Source: a virus
Virus record (IMG/VR): IMGVR_UViG_3300031141_000042
Coordinates: 1 to 23,403 of that record
Strand: one strand, 5' to 3'
DNA length: 23,403 nt
Part shown: positions 13,988 through 21,621 of the stretch, piece after piece
Position numbering within the stretch: the first letter of the stretch is position 1
Layout of the letters: each line of letters starts with the position of its first letter
Program-made: the position numbers and the translations under genes
Notes under the pieces: model-generated
What the model was told of the DNA's origin: nothing
What the model saw: only the letters and a program-made list of their open reading frames with translations
The model's database searches: none

Positions 13988-14455
13988 ATGGCAAATATAG
14001 ACAATGAATGTAAAGATCTAGAAGTAAAAGATTTTTACACAAACTCAACAACACATTTAGCGGACATCATGGAAAACCAAAAAAAGATGCAAGAGCAGAC
14101 TTATGGTTTTAACTTTGAAGACATGTCAATACGAGAAGTAATGGATTTTTGGCATGTTAATACACATGCACTAGTCGATGAAATTCATGAAATGACTGAC
14201 GCACTTGGAGGTATTAAAGATGGTTCTGGAAACGCAGTATGGAAATACTGGAAAAAAGACTTTAAGAAATATGATACAATGAAAGTATCAGATCTTTCTG
14301 AAGGAGATAAAAAAGAACTGTATATGGAATGGGTAGATATTTTACACTTCTTTATGAATTATGCATCCTCAATTGGATTAGATGCAAAAACTGCTTTTAA
14401 TTACTACTTCGCAAAAGCTGAAGAGAATGTTCAGAGGCAGAAACGCAATTATTAA
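13988..14455 (+). CDS. 56: dCTP/dUTP pyrophosphatase, T4 gp56-like
   Basis: 155 residues. The C-terminal half closely follows T4 gp56: AVWKYWKKDF, then MEWVDILHFFMNYASSIGLD and AKAEENVQRQKRNY (T4: AVWKKWKARY ... LVDIFHFVLNMFVGLGMN ... NKENFARQDKNY). The E65-x-x-E68 and E114-x-x-D117 pairs are the magnesium ligands of the all-alpha NTP pyrophosphatase fold. The enzyme hydrolyses dCTP and dUTP to monophosphates, keeping unmodified cytosine and uracil out of phage DNA. It fits with the glucosyltransferase three bases upstream. Symbol given by analogy with T4. Confidence 0.85.
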   Translation: MANIDNECKDLEVKDFYTNSTTHLADIMENQKKMQEQTYGFNFEDMSIREVMDFWHVNTHALVDEIHEMTDALGGIKDGSGNAVWKYWKKDFKKYDTMKVSDLSEGDKKELYMEWVDILHFFMNYASSIGLDAKTAFNYYFAKAEENVQRQKRNY

Positions 14456-14474
14456 TTAAAATTGTCATAATGGG

Positions 14475-14495
14475 AAAGGTTCTCATTTACCTTTG
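14475..14495 (+). promoter_or_regulatory. Hairpin and promoter-like box before the homing endonuclease
   Basis: AAAGGT (14475-14480) pairs with ACCTTT (14489-14494) around an 8-nt loop. TACCTTTG (14488-14495) fits the Bacteroidota -7 box TAnnTTTG, with a TTG at 14462-14464. A start from this box would leave a leader of only a few bases before the ATG at 14507. Alternatively the hairpin limits translation from upstream transcripts, as described for some T4 homing-endonuclease genes. Confidence 0.35.
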
Positions 14496-14506
14496 ATATA
14501 TAATGT

Positions 14507-15385
14507 ATGAAGAAAGCATTTATATATCAGTGGATTAACAAAATTAATAATAAGAAATATATTGGATCTCACATTGGAGTGCCTGAAGACAATTATACTG
14601 GCTCAGGCACTTACTTTAAGAACGCATATCTTAAAAATCCAGAATCATTCACTAGAGTTATTTTAGAAGTAATAGAAAGTGAAGACATACATTCGGAAAT
14701 AAGAATTCTTGAAGAAAGTTATTTAAATAAAGTAGATGCTGCAAATAGCGTTGAATATTATAACATAACTAATAGATACTACGGAGGAGATACTTATTCA
14801 GGACTTAGTACTGAAGACAAGGCAAAAATGATTAAAGGTTGGAGCGAATCTGGAAGATTAGACAGATTACATAATCCACAGAAGTATATTGAATTAAAGA
14901 GAAAACAAAGTATCGCACAGAGAATTACAGGAAAGAATGTTTATCAATTTAGTAAAGATGGTTATTTGTTAAATGAGTATGATTGTTTAGAAGTAGCAGC
15001 AAATAAAACCAATACATCTAAAGGTAACTTACATAGTGCGCTGAATGAATCTAGAAATACCGCAGGAGGATTCCGATGGTCTTATAGTAAAAAACCTAAT
15101 GATTTGATACCAGTTAAACCTAGGGTATATTCTAAAACAGGAAAACAAAAGAATCCAAGTGGAAAAACAAATAAAATATTCACACAAGTATTACAATATG
15201 ACTTAGAGAATAATTTATTAAGAACTTGGAATAGTAGAAACGAAATTGAAGAAGAATTAGGTATTAGCAAAGGTATGATTAACCATGCACTTAATAACAA
15301 AGTAAAGAAAACCGGAGAATATAAAGGTTTTATTTGGAAAAAAGGTAAACAAATCACAATTGTAGAATATAATAACAAATCTTAA
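14507..15385 (+). CDS. Free-standing GIY-YIG homing endonuclease (Seg-like)
   Basis: 292 residues. F5-I-Y7 and Y18-I-G20 form the GIY-YIG signature, R50 and an ILEESYLNK segment (E69/E70) supply likely catalytic residues, and GGDTYSGLSTEDKAKMIKG is a NUMOD-like linker. Two repeats, VYQFSKDG...FRWSY (145-193) and VLQYDLEN...FIWKK (228-279), look like NUMOD1/IENR-type DNA-binding helix-turn-helix modules. Such enzymes cut a specific site in related phage genomes and spread themselves and flanking markers. It stands between the gp56 homologue and the polymerase N-terminal half, 10 bases before the latter. T4 segF is also next to gene 56. It is not inside an intron or intein as far as can be seen. 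Confidence 0.85.
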   Translation: MKKAFIYQWINKINNKKYIGSHIGVPEDNYTGSGTYFKNAYLKNPESFTRVILEVIESEDIHSEIRILEESYLNKVDAANSVEYYNITNRYYGGDTYSGLSTEDKAKMIKGWSESGRLDRLHNPQKYIELKRKQSIAQRITGKNVYQFSKDGYLLNEYDCLEVAANKTNTSKGNLHSALNESRNTAGGFRWSYSKKPNDLIPVKPRVYSKTGKQKNPSGKTNKIFTQVLQYDLENNLLRTWNSRNEIEEELGISKGMINHALNNKVKKTGEYKGFIWKKGKQITIVEYNNKS

Positions 15386-15395
15386 AAATACATTA

Positions 15396-16793
15396 ATGAT
15401 ATTAGATATTGAGCAAAGAGACAAGGACGTAATTGTATCGTATTACGATAAAGAAGGAAAAGTTGCATATAAACAATATCCAATAGCACAATATCAGAAT
15501 TGGTATATTTGTGGTGAAAAAGAAAAAGGAGTAAGTAAGGAATATACAAATTGGGATGGCCGCCCTGTTAAATTAGGATACGGTCGTCAATTTAATAAGT
15601 TTTCTCTTAATTACTTCATTGATGGTTTACCGGAAAAAGATCGTGAAGAGATCTTAGCATATAACTTGCCAAAGACATATTTCGTAGATATTGAAACAGA
15701 AATTGTTGATGGTTTTCCAAAAGCAGAAGAAGCGAAAACAAGAATCTTATCATTCTCAATTATTACACCTGATCGTAAGGCAATCGTTTTAGGATTAGAA
15801 GATATGGCCCCTGATAAAATTCAAAAGATCGAAGATGATACTAACGAATATTTTAAAGACTTTGATCAAGATTGGGAATTTAAATACCATAAGTTCAAGA
15901 GCGAGTATGATATGGTTTATACTTTCTTAATGAAGTTCTTACCCAAGTTCCCTATGATGACTGGTTGGAATTTTATAAACTATGACTGGCAATATATCGT
16001 AAACAGAAGTAAAATATTACAGATAGATATTACTGAAGTTGGTATGACGGGGAAAGTTGATAGAAACGACAGTAGACCTTTGCATATCGGAATCTTAGAT
16101 TACATGCAACTGTATGACAAATACGATCGTAGTGTTAAAGTGAAAGAATCTAATTCACTCGATTACGTATCAGGTCAAGTTTTAAATGTTAAAAAAATAA
16201 AGTATACTGGGGGATTACAAGATCTATACAGAGATAACTTTGTTAAATACATTTATTATAATGTAGTCGATTCAGTATTGGTATATTATATAGACCAGAA
16301 ACTTAAATCAATGGAAGTTCTTTTAACATTGGCAAATATTACAAAGATGCCTCTTTATAAAGCAGCTTCGCCAGTGGCAGTTACAGAATCCCTAATGGCT
16401 AGGAAATTAGCAGAACAAGGAATGCGAATTGGAACTGAACAAAAGGAAGACTTTGAAAAAAGCACACAATACGCAGGAGCTTATGTTAAAGAACCATTAG
16501 TTGGATATTATGAAGGAGTAACGGCATTTGATTTTGCTTCCCTATATCCTTCAATAATGAGACAATTTAATATATCACCAGATGCATATATTGAACAAGT
16601 TAAGAAACACGAAATAAAAGAGAGAAGAAAGGATAATGAAGTAATTGTATGTGATAATGGCGTTGTATATTCAAAAGAAGATTCTGTTCTTAAGAAAATA
16701 CTTTCAGATTTATATAATCAACGTGTGGAATACAAAGATGAGTCATATAAATACTTTACTAAAGCTGATAATCTCAAAAAAAGATTAAAATAA
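15396..16793 (+). CDS. 43A: DNA polymerase, N-terminal half (exonuclease and palm motif A), split gp43
   Basis: 465 residues of a T4 gp43-type family B polymerase. Exonuclease motifs are complete: ExoI D98-I-E100, ExoII WNFINYDWQYI with D197, ExoIII YYNVVDSVLVYYID with D292. Palm motif A is FDFASLYPSIMRQFNISPD (D379, SLYPS 382-386), almost the gp43 consensus. The protein stops after SDLYNQRVEYKDESYKYFT and a basic tail, where gp43 enters the first long fingers helix, so motifs B and C are missing. They are encoded 3.6 kb downstream at 20416-21618. The end is a normal stop with no intein-like sequence, so this is a true split gene whose product must pair with the other half. Proofreading residues are intact. 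Confidence 0.9.
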   Translation: MILDIEQRDKDVIVSYYDKEGKVAYKQYPIAQYQNWYICGEKEKGVSKEYTNWDGRPVKLGYGRQFNKFSLNYFIDGLPEKDREEILAYNLPKTYFVDIETEIVDGFPKAEEAKTRILSFSIITPDRKAIVLGLEDMAPDKIQKIEDDTNEYFKDFDQDWEFKYHKFKSEYDMVYTFLMKFLPKFPMMTGWNFINYDWQYIVNRSKILQIDITEVGMTGKVDRNDSRPLHIGILDYMQLYDKYDRSVKVKESNSLDYVSGQVLNVKKIKYTGGLQDLYRDNFVKYIYYNVVDSVLVYYIDQKLKSMEVLLTLANITKMPLYKAASPVAVTESLMARKLAEQGMRIGTEQKEDFEKSTQYAGAYVKEPLVGYYEGVTAFDFASLYPSIMRQFNISPDAYIEQVKKHEIKERRKDNEVIVCDNGVVYSKEDSVLKKILSDLYNQRVEYKDESYKYFTKADNLKKRLK

Positions 16794-16802
16794 ATATAAC
16801 CT

Positions 16803-17783
16803 ATGAAAAACAATATTTTCGAAAAGAGGGTAAATATTCTACCATATGAATACCCATCGCTATTAGCATATAAAGACGCTATTAGACACTCATACTGGAT
16901 TCATACTGAATTTAATTTCACAACCGACATTGATGATTTTAAAACTAAAATAACAGAACCAGAACGTGAAGTAATTAAAAGATCTATGTTAGCAATTGCA
17001 CAGATCGAAGTTAGTGTTAAAACATTTTGGGCAGATCTTTATAAAAGAATGCCAATTACAGAAATAGGAGATGTTGGAATGACATTTGCAGAATCTGAAG
17101 TTAGACATAAAGATGCGTATGCACAGTTACTTAGAATTTTAGGACTTGAAGAAGAGTTTGAACATGTTATTGAGATTCCTGCAATTAAGGACAGAATAGC
17201 ATACCTAACAAAATATCTTGATGGAACTAGAAGCAAGGATAACAGAATGTACACCAAATCAGTACTGTTATTTTCATTGTTTATAGAGCATGTTAGTTTA
17301 TTTAGTCAGTTTTTAATCATGATGTCTTTCAATAAAGATAGGAACTTATTTAAGGGAATTTCTAATGTAGTTGAAGCAACTTCAAAAGAGGAAGAAATTC
17401 ACGGAAATTTCGGAGCAGAACTTATTAACATTATTAAATCAGAAAATCCCGAATGGTTTGATGCAGAGTTTGAAAAGGTTATTGATTCAGCATGCAAGAA
17501 AGCATATTTAGCAGAGGTTAAGATTTTAGATTGGATCTTTGAAAAAGGAGAACTTAGTTTTTTATCTAAAGACACTATTAAAAACTTCATACAAAACAGA
17601 TTCAACAACTCGTTACAAAGAATTGGGATGAAGCCAGTATTTGAAGTAGATTTCACAGAAATCGAAAAAACATTATGGTTTGACGTGGAGATTCTTTCAA
17701 CTAAAGAAGGGGATTTCTTTTACAAAAAATCAATAGATTATAATAAAAAATCAAAATCAATAACCGAGGATGATTTATTCTAA
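16803..17783 (+). CDS. nrdB: Ribonucleotide reductase small subunit (class I R2)
   Basis: 326 residues. The radical-generating subunit of aerobic ribonucleotide reductase holds a dimetal centre and a tyrosyl radical. Visible ligands are E99-V-R-H102 with the radical tyrosine Y106 four residues after the histidine (as H118/Y122 in E. coli), E162 in FIEHVSLF and E197-E-I-H200. The first ligand, Asp in E. coli R2, is less obvious; E69 in IAQIEV is the best candidate. The C-terminus (ITEDDLF) has the acidic-aromatic character of the tail that docks to the large subunit. The gene lies 9 bases after the polymerase N-terminal half and before nrdA. The sequence style (MTFAESEVRHKDAY) resembles R2 proteins of Bacteroidota, perhaps acquired from a host. 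Confidence 0.9.
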   Translation: MKNNIFEKRVNILPYEYPSLLAYKDAIRHSYWIHTEFNFTTDIDDFKTKITEPEREVIKRSMLAIAQIEVSVKTFWADLYKRMPITEIGDVGMTFAESEVRHKDAYAQLLRILGLEEEFEHVIEIPAIKDRIAYLTKYLDGTRSKDNRMYTKSVLLFSLFIEHVSLFSQFLIMMSFNKDRNLFKGISNVVEATSKEEEIHGNFGAELINIIKSENPEWFDAEFEKVIDSACKKAYLAEVKILDWIFEKGELSFLSKDTIKNFIQNRFNNSLQRIGMKPVFEVDFTEIEKTLWFDVEILSTKEGDFFYKKSIDYNKKSKSITEDDLF

Positions 17784-17833
17784 AGAATAATATTTTTAAT
17801 TTAAAACCAAACAAAAATAACAGACAAATTTAA

Positions 17834-19459
17834 ATGGATTACGAAAAAAATTATTGGCTAAACGAAGACAGTCGAACATTCTTAAATAGAGGTTACATTT
17901 CAGAATCTCCAGAGCAACGAATCAAAGACGTTGCAAATACAGCAGAACATTACTTAAAAATTGAAGGATTCGCAAAGAAATTTGAAGACTATATGACTAG
18001 AGGTTTTTATAGTTTATCAACACCGGTTTGGATTAACTTTGGAAAAGATAAAGGATTACCAGTTAGTTGTTACGGATCAAACGTTGATGATACGTTAGAT
18101 AGTATTTTAAACGCAAGTAGAGAAATTGGAATGATGTCCAAATACGGTGGAGGAACTTCTGCATATTTAGGTAACATTAGAGCAAGAGGAACAGTTATTT
18201 CAACAGGAGGAACAGCAGATGGACCTGTTCATTACGCTAGGATGTATGATACTACAGTTGATGTATGTAAACAATCTGAAGCTAGAAGAGGGGCATGTGC
18301 TGCATGGCTACCGGTTGAACATAATGATATTTTAGAATTCTTAGATATCGGAACAGATGGTAACCCTATTCAGAATTTACAATACGGAGTAACAGTTACT
18401 GATAAGTGGATTCAAGAAATGAAAGATGGCGATGTATCTAAGCGTAAGATATGGGCTAAAGTTATTCAAAGAAGAAATGAATTTGGATTTCCATATATAA
18501 TGTTTAAAGATAATTCAAATAACAATTCACCATATAAAGAATTAGGACTTGAAATTACAGCATCTAATTTATGTAGTGAAATACAATTACCAACAGATTC
18601 TTTTAATTCATTCGTATGTTGTTTAGGTTCTATTAACCTTTTACACTGGGATGAAATTAAAAAGACAGATGCAATCGAAACTTACGTATTGTTCTTAAAC
18701 GCAGTGATGGATGAATTCATTAAAAAATCAGGAGCATTACCTGGAATGCAAAGAGCACATAGATTCGCAGAACAGCATAGGGCATTAGGATTAGGAGTTC
18801 TTGGATATCATTCATTATTTCAATCTAAATTAATAGCATTCGATTCTTTACAATCAAAGGGATTAAACCACGATATATTCTCAACACTTCAAGAAAGAAG
18901 TGAAAAGGCATCAAGATGGTTACATGATGAAAGAGGTTATAGATCTATTAGAGATGGTTATGCAAATACAACTTTAAACGCAATAGCACCAACTAAATCT
19001 AGTTCTTTTATATTAGGTCAAGTTTCAATGGGAATCGAACCTATCAAATCTAATTATTTTATTAAGGATTTAGCGAAATCTAAAACCATTTATAAGAATC
19101 CATTTCTTATAGAGGAATTAAATAAATATGATTTAAATACAACAGATGTTTGGGAAGGAATTCTTAAAAGAGATGGAAGTGTTCAGCACTTAGATTTCCC
19201 AACTAAAGAAGTTTTTAAATCGTTTGTGGAAATTACACCAAAGGAAATAGTTTTACAAGCAGCACAAAGACAGAAGTTTATAGATCAATCACAATCTTTA
19301 AATTTAATGATACACCCTAGCGTTCCAGCAAAAGATATTAATCAATTATATTTATTTGCCCACGAAGAAGGAGTAAAAACTTTATACTATCAATTTAGTC
19401 AAAGTTCAGCTCAATCATTTGCAAGAGATATCCTAGACTGCGCATCCTGTGAAGGATAA
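17834..19459 (+). CDS. nrdA: Ribonucleotide reductase large subunit (class I R1), short form
   Basis: 541 residues. The catalytic subunit reduces ribonucleoside diphosphates to deoxy forms. Present are PVSCYGS (C79, the redox cysteine), NLCSEIQLP (N245, thiyl-radical C247, E249), CCLGSINL (second redox cysteine C262/C263), LYYQFSQ (Y518-Y519 of the radical pathway) and C-terminal DCASCEG (C536/C539), the thioredoxin/glutaredoxin-exchange pair. The protein begins directly at the catalytic barrel: the N-terminal ATP cone that mediates dATP feedback inhibition is absent, so the reductase is probably not shut down by high dATP, which suits a phage. It is much shorter than the roughly 760 residues of E. 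coli NrdA. It sits between the halves of the split polymerase. Confidence 0.92.
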   Translation: MDYEKNYWLNEDSRTFLNRGYISESPEQRIKDVANTAEHYLKIEGFAKKFEDYMTRGFYSLSTPVWINFGKDKGLPVSCYGSNVDDTLDSILNASREIGMMSKYGGGTSAYLGNIRARGTVISTGGTADGPVHYARMYDTTVDVCKQSEARRGACAAWLPVEHNDILEFLDIGTDGNPIQNLQYGVTVTDKWIQEMKDGDVSKRKIWAKVIQRRNEFGFPYIMFKDNSNNNSPYKELGLEITASNLCSEIQLPTDSFNSFVCCLGSINLLHWDEIKKTDAIETYVLFLNAVMDEFIKKSGALPGMQRAHRFAEQHRALGLGVLGYHSLFQSKLIAFDSLQSKGLNHDIFSTLQERSEKASRWLHDERGYRSIRDGYANTTLNAIAPTKSSSFILGQVSMGIEPIKSNYFIKDLAKSKTIYKNPFLIEELNKYDLNTTDVWEGILKRDGSVQHLDFPTKEVFKSFVEITPKEIVLQAAQRQKFIDQSQSLNLMIHPSVPAKDINQLYLFAHEEGVKTLYYQFSQSSAQSFARDILDCASCEG

Positions 19460-19463
19460 CAGT

Positions 19464-19513
19464 TAAGAAACGGTGGTTTGAATACCACTCTTAGGACCGA
19501 AACTAGTTTTCGG
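19464..19513 (+). ncRNA. Structured 3' untranslated RNA: two hairpins after nrdA
   Basis: GGTGGT (19472-19477) pairs with ACCACT (19484-19489), extended by TAAG (19464-19467) with CTTA (19490-19493) across an AAAC bulge. CCGAAA (19497-19502) pairs with TTTCGG (19508-19513). The strong terminator at 19518 follows after 4 nt. The arrangement parallels the hairpin pair before the terminator at 9552. It could be a processed small RNA, an mRNA-stabilising 3' end or a regulatory leader of the clamp gene. No riboswitch class is recognised. Confidence 0.4.
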
Positions 19514-19517
19514 ATTA

Positions 19518-19554
19518 GATGCCAGGGGTTCGCTACTTCCTGGCATCACTTTTT
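19518..19554 (+). terminator. Rho-independent terminator after nrdA
   Basis: GATGCCAGG (19518-19526) and CCTGGCATC (19539-19547) form a perfect 9-bp stem with a 12-nt loop, and a five-T run follows (19550-19554). It separates the nrdBA transcript from the clamp and polymerase C-terminal genes. Confidence 0.8.
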
Positions 19555-19566
19555 AGTTAGGAATAA

Positions 19567-19574
19567 TATCTTTG
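19567..19574 (+). promoter_or_regulatory. Bacteroidota-type promoter -7 box before the clamp gene
   Basis: TATCTTTG matches TAnnTTTG exactly, 12 bp after the terminator T-run. No good -33 TTG is seen at the expected distance. A second candidate, gttataataccta near 19604, lies closer to the gene. The 19555-19652 stretch is otherwise AT-rich leader without a gene. Confidence 0.35.
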
Positions 19575-19652
19575 ATTAATTAATGAAACTTTATGTAAAT
19601 TCTCGTTATAATACCTACAAATAAAATATTGTATTATAAATCCAAAAGAAAC

Positions 19653-20408
19653 ATGAAAATCACAATTAAAAAAGTAGATCAAACGAATTTCATCAACTTC
19701 ATCAATAGATTGAAGGTAATTGATTCATTCGTTTATTTTAAGATTAAAGATGGTATCGTTCAAGCATCAGCTTACTTACCACAAAGAGATGCTGTAAAGC
19801 ACCACAGACTTCCGGTTAGTCAATTATTTCAAATTGAAGAAGGAACAATCACAACAACCAAAGAACTTAAAGTTGCTTTCTTTGATGCACAGAAATTAAC
19901 AGATGCATTCAAGCAATTCGAGTATGATTCTATTCAAGGTGAAATTGAATTCATTGAGAATGACGAAGATTTCGTAGCATCTAGCTTCCGTATCTTTAAT
20001 GACGAATTAGAAATTAAATTAGCTTGTTCTGAACCATCATTAGGATATAAAGATCTTACGGATTCTCAAATCGCAACTATTTTCAATGTAGAAGATGCAA
20101 GTTTTAAATTTGACATGGATTACACTACATTAAACAAAGTTAAATCACTTTTTGGATTAGATAAAGAAGAAACATTCTCTATCGAAGCAAATGGAAAAGG
20201 AGTTAAATTAACAGGTAACACTTACAATATGTTAGTTACACCGGATTATGAAGGTACTGCAGGTAAAAAAGTTACATTATTCAAAAAATATTTAAATCTA
20301 TTAGACAAAGAAGACTATACAGCGAATGTATTAGATAATCGTGTTGTATTGAGATCAAATGACTCAGAGACATTATTAACTATTGCAACTTGCCAAACCG
20401 CTGAATAA
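19653..20408 (+). CDS. 45: Sliding clamp, gp45-like
   Basis: 251 residues from the ATG at 19653 (MKITIKKVDQTNF), chosen over an upstream in-frame TTG at 19629 because the ATG has an A-rich leader and the extra eight residues look non-coding. The second half (FDMDYTTLNKVKSLFGLD, then FSIEANGKGVKLTGNTYN) follows the gp45 pattern of a D-x-x-x-L helix followed by an x-I-x-x-x-G-K-x-x-x-x-G strand pair. The size fits the 228-residue T4 clamp. The trimeric ring would tether the polymerase and, in T4, also activates late transcription. It lies 7 bases before the polymerase C-terminal half. Similarity within this family is weak in general, so position carries part of the argument. Confidence 0.65.
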   Translation: MKITIKKVDQTNFINFINRLKVIDSFVYFKIKDGIVQASAYLPQRDAVKHHRLPVSQLFQIEEGTITTTKELKVAFFDAQKLTDAFKQFEYDSIQGEIEFIENDEDFVASSFRIFNDELEIKLACSEPSLGYKDLTDSQIATIFNVEDASFKFDMDYTTLNKVKSLFGLDKEETFSIEANGKGVKLTGNTYNMLVTPDYEGTAGKKVTLFKKYLNLLDKEDYTANVLDNRVVLRSNDSETLLTIATCQTAE

Positions 20409-20415
20409 ATAAAAC

Positions 20416-21618
20416 ATGACTGATATAGAACAATTAATAGAGAAACCAGAAAACGAACTTAGCGTTGAAGAAACGACAGTATTGATAGCACATTACGAAC
20501 AGATGTCTGCTAAATATACTGCATATGAGCAAGCTGTCAAAGTAACGTTAAACTCGATTTATGGTGCATTTGGAAATAAATGGTTTCATTTCTTTGATAT
20601 AGAAATTGCAGAGTCAATTACCTTACAAGGTCAATCTGCTATTTTATATTCTGAAAAGATACTTAATAAGTATTTTCAAGAATTCTGGCCAAAGGATACT
20701 GCAGCTCACGAGCATTTTAATATTAAAGTAAAAGGAAGGTTAGTTAGACCATCAGTTGTTTATATTGACACAGATTCATGTTATGTTCAGTTTGAAGAAA
20801 TGTATGAATCTATTGAATGGTTAGGGCCAGACGAGCTTTCAATAGATAAATTCATTATGGAGTTGTATAATTTTAGAATTAAAGATTATATATCAAAATG
20901 TATGCAGAAATATGCAGAAGTAACTAATACAGAAAACTTCTTATATTTTGATATGGAAACAATAGCATACTCTGGAATATGGTTAGCTAAGAAAAAATAC
21001 TTGCAGAATATCGCGTGGGAAGATAAACTTGATATTGATGATAGATACCCTTCTCTTAAGAAGATTAAAACTATCGGATTCGATACGATACAGAGTTCTA
21101 CACCGGCGCTTGCACGTAAGCATTTAACAGAGGCACTTCAATTAGTACTTTCTGAGAAACCAACAGCAGATCTTTTAAAGAAGCTTGTTGAATATCTTAA
21201 GAAATGTAAGAAGGAATTCAGACTTGCAGATATAGACCAAATTGCGTTTAACAAAAGAACGAACAACATCGAGAAATATATTGTAGATGATACCATCGAA
21301 TTCCAGATTGGACTTAAATGTCCTCCTAATGTAAGAGCTGCTGGATTCTACAATTTCTTAATGAATACCAATCCTAAGTACAAGAACAAGTATAAGATGA
21401 TAGGTAACGGAGAAAAGTTAAAACTATATAATTGTAAACATCATGTATCAGACATGTTCGCATATATGCCAGGTGATCACCCTTATGAGATTGCGCCTGA
21501 GGTTGATTATGAAATTCAATTTGAAAAAAGTGTAATCGATCCTTTGAATAGGGTATTAAAAGCTGTAGGTTTACAACTACTAAATAGAAACTTAATTTAC
21601 TCAACATCATTATTTTAA
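20416..21618 (+). CDS. 43B: DNA polymerase, C-terminal half (fingers, palm motifs B/C, thumb), split gp43
   Basis: 400 residues completing the gp43-type polymerase. Motif B is QAVKVTLNSIYGAFGN (K42, N46, Y49, G50) and motif C VVYIDTDSCYV (D118, D120). KKKYLQNIAWEDK and the thumb segment RAAGFYNFLM are typical. The N-terminus (IEQLIEKPENELSVEETT) corresponds to the fingers loop of T4 gp43, so with the 465-aa half the total is 865 residues against 898 in T4 and nothing essential is missing. The distance from motif A to motif B would be about 128 residues (152 in T4). The C-terminus ends STSLF, just where T4 gp43 has ASLFDMFDF, the clamp-binding tail, which is therefore shortened. The split falls in a solvent-exposed helical hairpin, a plausible place for two chains to reassemble. 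Confidence 0.9.
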   Translation: MTDIEQLIEKPENELSVEETTVLIAHYEQMSAKYTAYEQAVKVTLNSIYGAFGNKWFHFFDIEIAESITLQGQSAILYSEKILNKYFQEFWPKDTAAHEHFNIKVKGRLVRPSVVYIDTDSCYVQFEEMYESIEWLGPDELSIDKFIMELYNFRIKDYISKCMQKYAEVTNTENFLYFDMETIAYSGIWLAKKKYLQNIAWEDKLDIDDRYPSLKKIKTIGFDTIQSSTPALARKHLTEALQLVLSEKPTADLLKKLVEYLKKCKKEFRLADIDQIAFNKRTNNIEKYIVDDTIEFQIGLKCPPNVRAAGFYNFLMNTNPKYKNKYKMIGNGEKLKLYNCKHHVSDMFAYMPGDHPYEIAPEVDYEIQFEKSVIDPLNRVLKAVGLQLLNRNLIYSTSLF

Positions 21619-21621
21619 ATT

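Noticed and set aside
16700-16793. Split intein or sequencing frameshift at the end of the polymerase N-terminal half
   Set aside because: No intein N- or C-terminal motifs are seen at either junction, the two halves are separated by complete unrelated genes, and no remainder of motif B follows the stop in any frame.
15386-16793. Group I intron around the homing endonuclease
   Set aside because: Gene 56 and the polymerase half on either side are complete at their facing ends, and only 51 and 10 bases flank the endonuclease, too little for an intron core.
19518-19547. tRNA suggested by GGTTCG in a loop
   Set aside because: The loop belongs to a perfect 9-bp stem followed by a T-run; no D-arm, anticodon arm or acceptor pairing fits.
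19629-19652. TTG at 19629 as the clamp start
   Set aside because: The ATG at 19653 has the A-rich leader typical here and begins the recognisable MKIT... clamp sequence; the extra eight residues add nothing.
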